Of a DNA stretch of 64,000 nucleotides, positions 46,876 to 55,441 are shown one piece after another (the stretch's first letter is position 1; the number at the start of each line of letters is the position of its first letter). The position numbers were made by a program, and so were the translations under genes. The notes below the pieces were generated by a model that was given only the letters and a program-made list of their open reading frames with translations, was not told where the DNA came from and made no database searches. This stretch comes from Bradyrhizobium sp. Ash2021 (lineage in GTDB: Bacteria > Pseudomonadota > Alphaproteobacteria > Rhizobiales > Xanthobacteraceae), in contig NZ_CP100604.1 in NCBI RefSeq assembly GCF_031202265.1, positions 5,934,501 to 5,998,500 of the forward strand, given 5' to 3'.

Positions 46876-47014
46876 AAAGGTCTCATCTTTGTTGGAAAAC
46901 GCGATCTCGCTTTCGGCATCAACCTGCCGGAACGAAGCGAGATTTGGAAAACATTTCTGGGGGCCTCAGATGGCCCTTGCAGTCGACACGCTGCTGCTGC
47001 GACCTTCGCCGTCG

Positions 47015-47353
47015 CTATCCCGCTTCGCACGTTTCCACTAATCGCCTAAGGCTCGCGCAGAGTTTGCTCTCCTTATCAATAAAGCCCGCGATTGCCATAA
47101 AGTGATTCGCTTCAGGCTGTTCAAATGACCAGCCCCAGAGTCCCGCGGCCTTCCAGGCGTGCAGATAGTCTGCCGACTGTCGTCGAAGCTCGGAACTCTC
47201 AGCGCCACCCACACTTACAAACAACGGTGGCGCGCGATCCGGCAGGCGAAGAAGTGGACTCTGAGTTTGAACGATGTCTTCGGTGAGCTGAAGCATGGGC
47301 TGCAGCCAAGAAAATCGAAGCGGCCGCAAATCAAACAGCCCTGTGCCTGTCGG
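47015..47353 (-). pseudogene. Arylformamidase-like hydrolase, C-terminal fragment
   Basis: The frame codes for GLFDLRPLRFSWLQPMLQL, then PPLFVSVGGAESSELRRQS and EANHFMAIAGF. This is the last third of a kynurenine-formamidase-like alpha/beta hydrolase, including the catalytic Asp/Glu region and His (ANHF). The N-terminal part with the nucleophile serine is missing. The frame breaks at about 47353, where a transposase remnant ends, so an insertion probably truncated the gene. It is about 110 residues against the usual 250 or more. Confidence 0.75.
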
Positions 47354-47356
47354 AAA

Positions 47357-47494
47357 TCAAATCCGGACATATTCGTGATGCAATCCGCCGATGACTGGGC
47401 GGCAAAGAATACGCCCTGCCCTCTTTACGGTGCGCGATAGGGGCGCATCCTTCTCCAAGGCCAAGTGAGTGCGCGTCTCATTATACAACACGAC
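47357..47494 (-). pseudogene. Transposase C-terminal fragment (diverged copy of the next transposase)
   Basis: The frame ending at 47357 reads ETRTHLALEKDAPLSR, then VIGGLHHEYVRI. This aligns with the end of the complete transposase next door (ATRTHLSLEKDAPVSR, ILGGLHHHYVRV) at roughly 70-75% identity by eye. Only about 45 codons remain. It is therefore an older, different copy of the same element family, cut off where the complete copy begins. Confidence 0.8.
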
Positions 47495-47524
47495 TACGGA
47501 ACGCCCGTTGTGTGTACCGAAACC

Positions 47525-48541
47525 CTAAACCCGGACGTAGTGATGATGAAGTCCGCCCAAGATTGGGCGACAAAGAATGTATCCGGCGCGATCGACGGCG
47601 CGCGAGACCGGCGCATCTTTCTCCAGGGATAGATGCGTGCGGGTCGCATTGTAATAGTTCATGTAACAGAGCAGCAGGTGACGAAGGTGGCGCTCGCTGA
47701 ATACAATGACGTGGTCAAGGCATTCCCTGCGGATCGAACCGATCAGCCTTTCAGCATATCCATTTTGCCAAGGGGAGCGTGGCGACGTCGGTCGATCGCG
47801 GATGCCTATCGATCGGAGTCTGCGAATAAGGATCTCCCCATAGGCCCCGTCCCGGTCACGAATGAAACAGCGGGGAGCCTGTTCCCACCCGCATGCTTCC
47901 GTGACCTGATTTGCGATCCATTCTGCGGTTGGATGCGTTGTGACACCAAACCACAGAATATGTCGCCGGCCGTGTCCCATGATCAGCATTCCATAGAGCA
48001 GGCGAAACGAGATTGTCGGCACGACGAACATATCCATCGCAGCGATCCCGTCAGCGTGGTTGCGGATGAATGTCCTCCAGCCCTGGGACGGCGGGTCTCG
48101 TCGCCTGACCATGTACTTGGCCACGCTGGTTTGTCCGATTACGATGCCGAGCTTGAGGAGTTCTCCATGGATTCGAGGCGCTCCCCACAGAGGATTGGCA
48201 ATGCTCATCTCGCGGATGAGCTTGCGTATCTTCAACGGAACTGTTGGCCTGCCACCCCGCGCTTTCGATTTCCATCGCCAATATGAACGGAAGCCAGCGC
48301 GATGCCATTTGACTACGGTCTCCGGCTTGACAATCGCCAGCGCATCGCGAACGCCAGGGAGAAGCCGATAAAGGCAAACAAAAATCAATCGGTCGATGGC
48401 GCTGAAAGTTTGTCTCTTAGGAGCGGTTCGCCGCAGAACGTTTATCTGCTGCCGCAACGTCAGGATTTCCGCCTCGAGCGCTGCCCAGGACCGAAACAGA
48501 TCTACCACCGTCCAAACAATGAGCCTGACAAGATCTATCAT
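47525..48541 (-). mobile_element. rve-type transposase (IS481/IS3-like), complete gene
   Basis: This 338-residue protein has an N-terminal helix-turn-helix region and an integrase (rve) core. The likely DDE residues are Asp170 (AAMDMF), Asp231 (RDRDGAYG) and Glu264 (NGYAERLIG), followed by the RRECLDHV motif typical of this group. The frame is intact. It moves DNA by cut-and-paste or a related route. I could not define inverted repeats or a target duplication with confidence. The neighbouring truncated copy shows the site has been hit more than once. Confidence 0.85.
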
Positions 48542-48861
48542 CCCGCAACAGCATCGCCCGATTTTCGATCAACTGCTAGTCAGATTAAGTTTGCGATAGG
48601 GACAGGTGGTGTGGTCTCGGCATCCATGACTTCGAAGTCGGTTCGCCGCTCAGTTCACGGCTAATCGGCCGGCCGCGACAAGTCGATGCACATTCTCGGA
48701 CTGAAGCCTCAAGGGGACCGTACTTCCTGCCGCCTGCACTGCTAGCTCTCCACGACGCGGTGACGGACGGAATGACGGAGTTGTTTTGCTGCACCCCTCA
48801 TCGCCTGCGCGCATGCCGGCAAGAGCTTGACGGCGGCCGCGGCGCGCGTGGTAGCGGGCAA
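48542..48861. other. Intergenic region without a supported gene
   Basis: About 320 bp between the transposase start and the LysR gene stop. It probably includes one end of the insertion element near 48580-48620. The short open frames lack ribosome sites or known motifs. Confidence 0.4.
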
Positions 48862-49836
48862 CTAGCTCCTGCCCAGTGATTTCTCTGACATCAAATAGTT
48901 GCGGTCAGCCGTTACGCGCTTGTCTAGGAAATTCATCACGGCTTTGATGCGGCCGATGTGCAGCAGGTCTTCGTGAGCCGAAAGCCAGATGTCACGAATA
49001 GAAAAATAGCTCGGAAGGATCGGCCGAAGATCCTTGTTCTGAGCTGCCACAAAGGACGGAAGCATCGCGACTCCCAGGCCGCTCGACGCCGCCATATATT
49101 GTGAAACGAGGCTGGTGCTCCGGAACACGATGTGTGCAGGTCGGAGAATATCCGAGAGCCAGCGATTTTCCTTGATGTGGATATGTTCGTCGATGAAGTC
49201 GATGAAGCCGTGCTGGTCGAGGTCCTTGAGGTCGACGGGCACCTGGTGTGTCGCGAGGTAGCTGCTTGACGCATAGAGGAATATCTTGAACTCACCGATC
49301 TTCTTTACCGAGAGCCGCCTCCCCTGCGGCTTGAAGAAGCTGATAAAGATATCGGCCTCTCGCCTGGTCATGTCCAGGAGCCGGGTGTCGGTGATCAGCT
49401 CGACCTGGATCGATGGATAAGTCTTGTGGAATTCGGAGATGCACCTTGTCAGGTACATGCTGCCGATGCCCTCCATGCTCGCGATCCGAACCGCGCCTGC
49501 CGCATCGGCCTTTTCCGCGCCGACGACCGTTTCGACGATCGAGTTGGCGTTGTTCTCCATGCCTTCGGCAAATTGGAGCAGCCGAAGGCCGGCTTCGGTC
49601 AGCGAAAAGCCGGACTTGCTCCGCTTGAACAGGGTCGTGTTGAGACTGCGCTCCAATTCCCGGACGCGGCGGCTGACCGTGGTGTGGTCTACCTTGAGCT
49701 TCTGGCCAGCGCGGACAAGATTGCGCGCCCGCGCCACTTCCAGGAAGTAGGTAATGTCATCCCAATTGTAGCGGAGCGTACGCGCAGCCTTTGCCACCGC
49801 AGCCTTCCTGATTTGCCTGTGCGCGACCTTCGCCAT
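48862..49836 (-). CDS. LysR-family transcription regulator
   Basis: This 324-residue protein has an N-terminal winged helix-turn-helix (NWDDITYFLEVARARNL, HTTVSRRVRELERSL, about residues 24-85), a linker helix and an effector-binding domain. It has a 20-residue basic extension before the DNA-binding domain. It lies 47 bp downstream of the nitrilase gene on the same strand, unlike most LysR genes, which are divergent from their targets. It probably controls this transport and nitrilase block, with the inducer unknown. Confidence 0.88.
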   Translation of the reverse strand: MAKVAHRQIRKAAVAKAARTLRYNWDDITYFLEVARARNLVRAGQKLKVDHTTVSRRVRELERSLNTTLFKRSKSGFSLTEAGLRLLQFAEGMENNANSIVETVVGAEKADAAGAVRIASMEGIGSMYLTRCISEFHKTYPSIQVELITDTRLLDMTRREADIFISFFKPQGRRLSVKKIGEFKIFLYASSSYLATHQVPVDLKDLDQHGFIDFIDEHIHIKENRWLSDILRPAHIVFRSTSLVSQYMAASSGLGVAMLPSFVAAQNKDLRPILPSYFSIRDIWLSAHEDLLHIGRIKAVMNFLDKRVTADRNYLMSEKSLGRS

Positions 49837-49883
49837 CCGAAGCGCTCAGTCAGTCTCGGGCATATCTGAGCCGGCGGCAACCG

Positions 49884-51557
49884 TCAGGCAGCGATGATCG
49901 GGGCATAGGTTTCGACCAACCGGTTCGCGAACATGTCTACTTTGGGGATCATCAGTTTCTGCCGACACACGGCCAGATCGATGTGCTTGGGCATGACCGC
50001 GCCAAGCTTGAGCACGCGCGGCGCGACCACATTGATATCCCAGAGCGGGAACCCGTTCGGCGGAATCACAACGCTCCCTCCCGGATATGGCGAGTCGACG
50101 CGGTTGGCCAATACAACAGCGACACGATTGTCCTCGGCGCGCGGTATGGCCAGCAGTTCTCGCTCGAACGGCTCACGGAGTGAGGCTGGCCACAGGATGA
50201 TGTCGGCGGCCGCGATGGCGAGACAGCGCGACGTTTCGGGGAAGACCGCATCGTAGCCGGACATCACCCCTACCCGGCCGAACGGGGTATCAAAAACCGG
50301 ATAGTCGTCCCCCGCCTTTGCCCATTTTCGCTCTTCGGCGGTCAAATGCGTTTTGCGGTACTTCCCCGCGTCTTTGCCATCCGGTCCGACAAGGAAGGTC
50401 GTGACATAGAGGCCAGCCGCAGCGCGTTCGACGCTCGGTATTGCGATCAGACATTGATACTTGGATGCGATCGCGGCCACCTTCGCCAGTAATCCGGGCG
50501 TCTGGTCCACGAGCACAGCGGCCTCGGCAGCGGTCGGGATGGCGGACGGACAGAACGCGTACTCGGGCAGCGTCATTATCTTTACGCCAAGCTTGGCGGT
50601 GTGATCGACCATATCGAGCACTTCGCCTGCCGGGCAATCCTTCGTCACGTGCATCTGGATCGCGGCCACCTTGGCGACAGACTTGGCCGGAACGAGGGGC
50701 TTTTCCGCGATCCCGCACACGGGGGTCTTTTCGTATGGCAGGGCCATGATGCCGTAGGTCTCAGGACGACGGTCGGCAATCTTGTCGTTCGCCGCATAGA
50801 TCGACTTGTCGGACGCCGCATCAAGATCGATGTCGGACACCGCCAAACCGTGGGTGTCGTAGGGAACCTTCGACATCACGCGGCCCTTCGGGTCCACGAT
50901 CATGCTGCCGCCCGGGTAGTAGATCGATCGCTCATAGCCGGCCTTCGTGGCCGCAACCAGCCACACTCCGTTTTCGTAGCTGCGCGCGGGACCCCACATG
51001 TCGGCCTGATCCATCGAAAAGAAGTTCGCCATGTCGACGATCACCTCGGCTCCCTGCATCGCCATCGAGCGAAAGATTTCCGGGATACGTCCGTCGAAGC
51101 AGATCAGAAGCCCAATACGTCCGAGATCGGTATCGACGACCGGGCAGCCGCGTTCGCCGAATGCAAACCAGTTCTGGTCGTGCGTTGCCAAGAACTGCTT
51201 GTGGTAATGGCAGACGATCTCACCCTTCCGACCAAACATGATTCCCGTGTTGAAGAGCTTTTCCTTCGCGGGATCCCATTCGGTGACGCCGCTGGCGATG
51301 TAGATCGAGTGCTGCCTGGCGAGTGCCGCCAGCGCCTTCACGAACGGACCGTCCGTCATCGTTTCGGCAAGCTCCCGGCAATGTTCCGGAGAGTCGAACA
51401 GATAACCCGTGTCCATGCACTCCGGGAACACGACCAATTCAGCGCCTTGCTTCACCGCGTCTTCGACGAAGCCGGTGGCGAGGGCGATGTTGTGGTCGTA
51501 GTCTCCCAAACGGGCGAGCGTCTGGACCGCGGCGGCCCGAAAGCGGCGCTTCGTCAT
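49884..51557 (-). CDS. Double-domain nitrilase-superfamily hydrolase
   Basis: This 557-residue protein is made of two carbon-nitrogen hydrolase domains in tandem. Domain 1 (about residues 5-285) has the complete catalytic triad: Glu46 (FPECMD), Lys120 (HYHKQF) and Cys153 (LICFDGRIPE). Domain 2 (about 294-557) keeps Glu332 (LPEYAF) and Lys402 (KYRKTH) but has Gly434 where the cysteine should be (VMSGYDAVFPE), so it should be inactive. The ATG at 51557 has GGAG 6-7 nt upstream; an upstream in-frame ATG at 51569 is possible. The family hydrolyses nitriles or amides, and the adjacent ABC transporter may bring in the substrate. The exact substrate is not clear. Confidence 0.88.
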   Translation of the reverse strand: MTKRRFRAAAVQTLARLGDYDHNIALATGFVEDAVKQGAELVVFPECMDTGYLFDSPEHCRELAETMTDGPFVKALAALARQHSIYIASGVTEWDPAKEKLFNTGIMFGRKGEIVCHYHKQFLATHDQNWFAFGERGCPVVDTDLGRIGLLICFDGRIPEIFRSMAMQGAEVIVDMANFFSMDQADMWGPARSYENGVWLVAATKAGYERSIYYPGGSMIVDPKGRVMSKVPYDTHGLAVSDIDLDAASDKSIYAANDKIADRRPETYGIMALPYEKTPVCGIAEKPLVPAKSVAKVAAIQMHVTKDCPAGEVLDMVDHTAKLGVKIMTLPEYAFCPSAIPTAAEAAVLVDQTPGLLAKVAAIASKYQCLIAIPSVERAAAGLYVTTFLVGPDGKDAGKYRKTHLTAEERKWAKAGDDYPVFDTPFGRVGVMSGYDAVFPETSRCLAIAAADIILWPASLREPFERELLAIPRAEDNRVAVVLANRVDSPYPGGSVVIPPNGFPLWDINVVAPRVLKLGAVMPKHIDLAVCRQKLMIPKVDMFANRLVETYAPIIAA

Positions 51558-51594
51558 GTCAATCTCCATCGTTCTACAATCGTGGTTTTGAACT

Positions 51595-52434
51595 TCAGTC
51601 CCGTTTGACCTCGCGCCAGAAGCGTTCAAGGCAATGCCGTTTCAGCGAGATGAACCCCTCGCCCGTCATCACATCGAGATCCCGCGGCCACGGCAGGTTC
51701 ACGTCGACGATCTCGGCTACGCGCGTCGGGCGCCGCGTGAGCAATATCACCTGGTCGGCAAGCTGAATCGCCTCATCGAGGTCGTGGGAGACGAGCAACA
51801 TCGTCGTCTTCCTTTTCATGAAGATCTTCTGCAGGCGCTCCCGCATGAAAAGTGTCATTTCATAGTCGAGCGCCGAGAACGGCTCGTCGAGGAACAGCAC
51901 TTCGGGCTCGGTCACCAGTGCACGAAGGATCGCTACGGTTTGCTGCTGTCCGCCCGACAGCGTATAAGGATATGCGTTGAGGTCGAACTGGACGTCGAAA
52001 TCCAAAAGAAGCTTTTCGACGCGGCGGTGTCGCTCCTTCCGTTCGATCCCCATAACCCTGAGCGGATAATGGATGTTGTCGATCGCACGGAACCAGGGAA
52101 ATAGCGCCTCCCGATAATTCTGGAAGACGTAGGAGTTCGTGACGTCGCGGATGGGTAGCCCGTCGTAGAGCACCTCGCCACGGTCCATCGGCATGAGGCC
52201 GGAGATCATGTTGATGAAGGTGCTCTTGCCGCAACCGTTCGGGCCGAAGATGGAGATGAATTTCCCCATCGGAAGATCGATCGAAAAATCGTTGTAGACG
52301 GTCGTGCCCTGGAACTTCTTGCTCAGGCCGCGGACGGTCACATGCGCCTGTCTCTGCCTGGGTTGAGGCGCCGGCCGGACCGGGTTGAGGTCGGCCGCCC
52401 TCGCAACGTTACGGATCGGTGTCACCCTTGCCAT
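51595..52434 (-). CDS. NitT/TauT-type ABC transporter ATPase
   Basis: This 279-residue ATPase energises the adjacent importer. Walker A is GPNGCGKS (about residues 65-72), with a Q-loop in VFQNYREALFPW, signature LSGGQQQ, Walker B VLFLDEPFSALD and SHDLDEAI with the switch His. The FPW motif after the Q-loop is typical of the nitrate/taurine/sulphonate group. The ATG at 52434 is used; a TTG at 52458 would overlap the upstream gene by 11 bp. The N-terminal 35 residues are a Pro/Arg-rich extension before the conserved domain. The nitrilase gene starts 37 bp downstream. Confidence 0.92.
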   Translation of the reverse strand: MARVTPIRNVARAADLNPVRPAPQPRQRQAHVTVRGLSKKFQGTTVYNDFSIDLPMGKFISIFGPNGCGKSTFINMISGLMPMDRGEVLYDGLPIRDVTNSYVFQNYREALFPWFRAIDNIHYPLRVMGIERKERHRRVEKLLLDFDVQFDLNAYPYTLSGGQQQTVAILRALVTEPEVLFLDEPFSALDYEMTLFMRERLQKIFMKRKTTMLLVSHDLDEAIQLADQVILLTRRPTRVAEIVDVNLPWPRDLDVMTGEGFISLKRHCLERFWREVKRD

Positions 52435-52447
52435 CCTTCCGCCGAGC

Positions 52448-53443
52448 TCAATTTCCAAGGTCGGATTTGACGAGGATCTTGTCGTGAACGTTCATCGGCC
52501 CGCTCATAACTCCCTCCTTGATAAAGATATCTACCAGCGCCTGGTACGACTTCAGATCGGTTTCGTTCAGGTCCTTGAAACCGCGCAGATATGGTTGAGC
52601 CAGAAATTCAAGCTGGTCTTCCTTGGTCGGCGTGTATTTGGTGAGAAGGGGCTTGTATTTCGCAAAGCCCGCGTTCACGAGGTCCGTCGCCTCGTCGATC
52701 GCCGCCACGACCTTGCGAGCGACATCCGGGCGCTCCTTGAGAAACTTCGTCGTCATGATGGCTGCGCCCGAATAGAAGGGATCCGCAATCACCTTCGCCA
52801 CCGGATTGGTCACGGCGCGTATCGCCTTGCCGGAGGCCACGGCGATCGATCCGACGGGCTCGAGAGAGAGCGTCGCGTCAACCGTACCCCCGACCACGGC
52901 CGGTACCTGCATCGCTACGGCCAAGTCGATGAGCTTTACGTCCGTATCCGGATCAAGACCGGCCGCACGGACCATGGTTCGCGAGATTGTGCGCCACTGG
53001 ATGCCGGGTACATGCCCGAGGGTCTTACCCTTGAGATCGGCGAAGCTCTTGATCGGACTGTCCGGTTTCACAAGAAGTCCGTCATTGATACGATCGACGG
53101 CGATCCCGCCGCCCTGAAGGCCGAATACCTTCAGCTTGCCGGGAAACTTCGATTCCGCGACCATCGCGATACCGGCCGCTGCTCCGGGCGGCCCAAAGTC
53201 CGCACGCTCGGCAATCAGAGCATCGATGATCTGGTTCGGCGCCTCCATCTTTGTCGAGACGATCTCGATGCACGCCTTCTCGAACAGCTTTTCCTCGAGC
53301 GCCACGAAGTACGCCGTTGTCTGCATGATCGGGAGCCAGACAGCCGTCACCTTCTCCGTCTTGTCGCAGGCCGCCTCGGCGGCGGACGCGCCATAGATCA
53401 GGATCGCGGAGGCTGCTGCAGCGAGAGCTTTTGTCGTTCGCAT
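52448..53443 (-). CDS. NitT/TauT-type substrate-binding protein (NMT1/THI5-like)
   Basis: This 331-residue periplasmic protein has a signal peptide (MRTTKALAAAASAILIYG, cleavage near AEAAC). The mature part shows the NMT1/THI5-like fold: AVWLPIMQTTAYFVALEE, the ADFGPPGAA loop, and DLKGKTLGHVPG. The ATG at 53443 has AGAGGA about 5 nt upstream. It binds the substrate for the adjacent permease and ATPase. The family covers nitrate, taurine, sulphonates, pyrimidine precursors and others. The nitrilase in the same block suggests a nitrile- or amide-like ligand (inference). Confidence 0.9.
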   Translation of the reverse strand: MRTTKALAAAASAILIYGASAAEAACDKTEKVTAVWLPIMQTTAYFVALEEKLFEKACIEIVSTKMEAPNQIIDALIAERADFGPPGAAAGIAMVAESKFPGKLKVFGLQGGGIAVDRINDGLLVKPDSPIKSFADLKGKTLGHVPGIQWRTISRTMVRAAGLDPDTDVKLIDLAVAMQVPAVVGGTVDATLSLEPVGSIAVASGKAIRAVTNPVAKVIADPFYSGAAIMTTKFLKERPDVARKVVAAIDEATDLVNAGFAKYKPLLTKYTPTKEDQLEFLAQPYLRGFKDLNETDLKSYQALVDIFIKEGVMSGPMNVHDKILVKSDLGN

Positions 53444-53472
53444 GGTATCCTCTTGTGTGTTCGTGCGATGCT

Positions 53473-54258
53473 TTATTTGCCTGACCAATGAACCAACGAA
53501 CGTTCGATCAGGAGAAGCACCAGATTGAGGCCGTAGCCCATCGCGCCGGCGATCAGGATCGAGCCGTACATCTCGGTCAGCGAGTAGGAGATCTGCGCGT
53601 CGATGATCCGGTGTCCGATGCCGTCGGTCGCGCCGATGAACATCTCGGCGACGATGATCACGACCAGGGCCAGCGATACCGCGGATCTCAGGCCGATGAA
53701 AGTCTGCGGCAGCGTTTCGTAGAAGATCACGTCCTTGAAAATCCGCAGGGACGACGCGCCCATCGAGTGTGCGGCGAGAATACGCGTTTGCCGGGCGTTC
53801 ATCACGCCGTAGGCTACGTTGAAGACGATGACGAGCCAGGCAGCGAACGCAGCAACGGCGATCTTGGCGAAATCACCGAGACCGAACAGTAGAAGAAACA
53901 GCGGAAACAAGGCGGTCGCCGGCGTCGAACGGAAGAAGTCGACAAGGAATTCAACGGACCGATAGATCGCGGCCTTCGCTCCGAGCACGATGCCGACAGG
54001 TACGCCGGCGACAACGGCAATCAAGACCGAATAAGCCACCCGGACCATCGTGTGCATGAAGTCGGACGTCATCTTGCCGGCGGCGATGCTCGCCGCGGTG
54101 TCGCGCAGCGTGTCAATCGGTGACGGCAAAAGATCCTTGTTGACGAGTTGCCCCTTGAAGGCGATCCACCACAATGCGACCAACAGCAGCGGGCCTGTAG
54201 CGAACTCGACCGCGCGTCGAAGCTTCGGATTTCCAAACATATCGGCGACATACCGCAT
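53473..54258 (-). CDS. NitT/TauT-type ABC transporter permease
   Basis: This 261-residue inner-membrane protein has about six helices. The cytoplasmic loop that docks on the ATPase carries the EAA-like motif ARQTRILAAHSMGASSLRIFKDVIF. The ATG at 54258 has GAGAGGA at 6-7 nt; an upstream open extension lacks a ribosome site and is not needed for family length. It is first in a same-strand block with the binding protein (29 bp on), ATPase, nitrilase and LysR genes. Confidence 0.9.
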   Translation of the reverse strand: MRYVADMFGNPKLRRAVEFATGPLLLVALWWIAFKGQLVNKDLLPSPIDTLRDTAASIAAGKMTSDFMHTMVRVAYSVLIAVVAGVPVGIVLGAKAAIYRSVEFLVDFFRSTPATALFPLFLLLFGLGDFAKIAVAAFAAWLVIVFNVAYGVMNARQTRILAAHSMGASSLRIFKDVIFYETLPQTFIGLRSAVSLALVVIIVAEMFIGATDGIGHRIIDAQISYSLTEMYGSILIAGAMGYGLNLVLLLIERSLVHWSGK

Positions 54259-54745
54259 GATGATCCTCTCATCCGCCTCAGCGCCGTCGTCAGAGCAAGT
54301 CAGCGCCGCAACGACCGGATTGTTTACCCGTACCAACCAAAAGAAAACACCGAGAAGTGCAACGCACTGTGCAAAAATGCATATCGAAAGCCAGTCTAAA
54401 TGCTGATTGATTTGCGAGCTTGCACGCACATTTTTTGGGCAGGCTCGGTAATGGCGTTAGTCGATTAGAGGAAAGATGAAGAGATGAGCCACTGCGACAT
54501 CTCGATCTTCCCTGCTCTGCTGCTTAGACATTAGGCACGCCCGACGACCTGCTGCGCCGGGCAGGCATCGCCTCCGCGCGCGGACCTGAGGCCGAACTGG
54601 TCGATTCAAAGCGGCACGATCACGTGACGCACGCCGGCAAGGACGATCCAAGAGAAACCGCTGACTGGGTTAGTGACCGAGCCGGTGCGGGATGCCGCCG
54701 CTTCGTCGACCTGCGAGCGGTGTCCTTGATCTCCCTTAAATGACT
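54259..54745. other. Intergenic region upstream of the transporter block
   Basis: About 490 bp. The first 180 bp, AT-rich and directly before the permease, probably hold the promoter of the transporter-nitrilase-LysR block. The rest shows only short open frames without ribosome sites. No RNA gene or clear operator is seen. Confidence 0.4.
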
Positions 54746-55154
54746 TCACCCGAGACCCGGGTCGACGAGCAGAGGAGCCACCCTCAGCCGGCCATTTTCG
54801 TTGCGCGAGGTAATCAGTTGATGAAGTTTGCGTGACTCCGCATCCTCGACCACTTCGTGTTCGAGAAGCGAAAGCCGTTCGCTCGGCAGTAAGTTTTTTT
54901 GCGCAAGCAAGTCTTCCAGGACCTCGATCCAGCGGGTGTAATAGTCGCCCGTGCCTGCAATGCATTGACTTTTTTCATACGCATTTATTCGTTCGATGAG
55001 AGCGACCTCGAACTCGCGCAACGAGAATAAGCCCCGCTCCGACAGCGCTAGCGCGAGGGCGAAAGCGCGGGCCTGCCAAGGCTCGGCAAAGACATTGTTG
55101 TCGTCGAAACGGCACTCGTCAATGAGTTGGCGAAAGGCTCGCTCAAAACGACAT
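54746..55154 (-). pseudogene. Nitrile hydratase accessory-like gene with a frameshift at the 5' end
   Basis: The main frame (55165 down to 54746) codes for VFAEPWQARAFALALAL, SERGLFSLREFEVALIER and TGDYYTRWIEVLEDLLA, which match the nitrile hydratase accessory/beta-like family (EPWQAQAFALA, YY..W...LE.L). That frame has no ATG, GTG or TTG before the conserved part. An ATG at 55154 lies in the wrong frame, but deleting one T from the TTTT run at 55145-55148 joins it to give MSFERAFRQLIDECRF and a 136-residue protein of normal size. So it is either a recent frameshift or a sequence error. The alpha and beta subunit genes are absent nearby. Confidence 0.7.
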
Positions 55155-55441
55155 TTTGCATATCTTCACCACAACGATTCGTTGATAGGGGCAAATGTCT
55201 GCCAGGTCAGATAGCGCGGTACAGAGATCACACTGTCAGCAAGCGTCGCAAACGAAGATGTCTCGCCGCGTACAAGGACTTTTCCTATGTTATCTCGCGC
55301 CTTTCCAGGACGCGCTGTCTAACTCTTGACAACCATATCGCCGGTTCAGCGGTATGTTGACACGTCTCCTGCAACAGCAGCAGCTCATCGTACTGCCGAC
55401 CTGCGGGTATCCGAGGCCCTTCGCTCACAGAGAGATTCCAA

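Noticed and set aside
50601..51608. A 335-codon plus-strand open frame opposite the nitrilase
   Set aside because: It is antisense to a gene with conserved catalytic motifs and has no recognisable domain or ribosome site.
55143..55168. In-frame TGA codons near the nitrile hydratase accessory-like gene read as selenocysteine
   Set aside because: In the ATG frame a second stop follows within about ten codons. The other TGA would join unrelated sequence, and no SECIS-like hairpin follows either.
55169..55320. A 50-codon frame ending just before the accessory-like gene, considered as the end of a nitrile hydratase beta subunit
   Set aside because: It has an in-frame stop at about 55323, and its text does not show the LWG/DLWESYLE end typical of beta subunits. 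The similarity is too weak.
55326..55358. A sigma-70-type promoter for selD
   Set aside because: TTGACA is present, but the nearest TATGTT is 21 bp away and no better -10 is found, so it is not listed as a feature.
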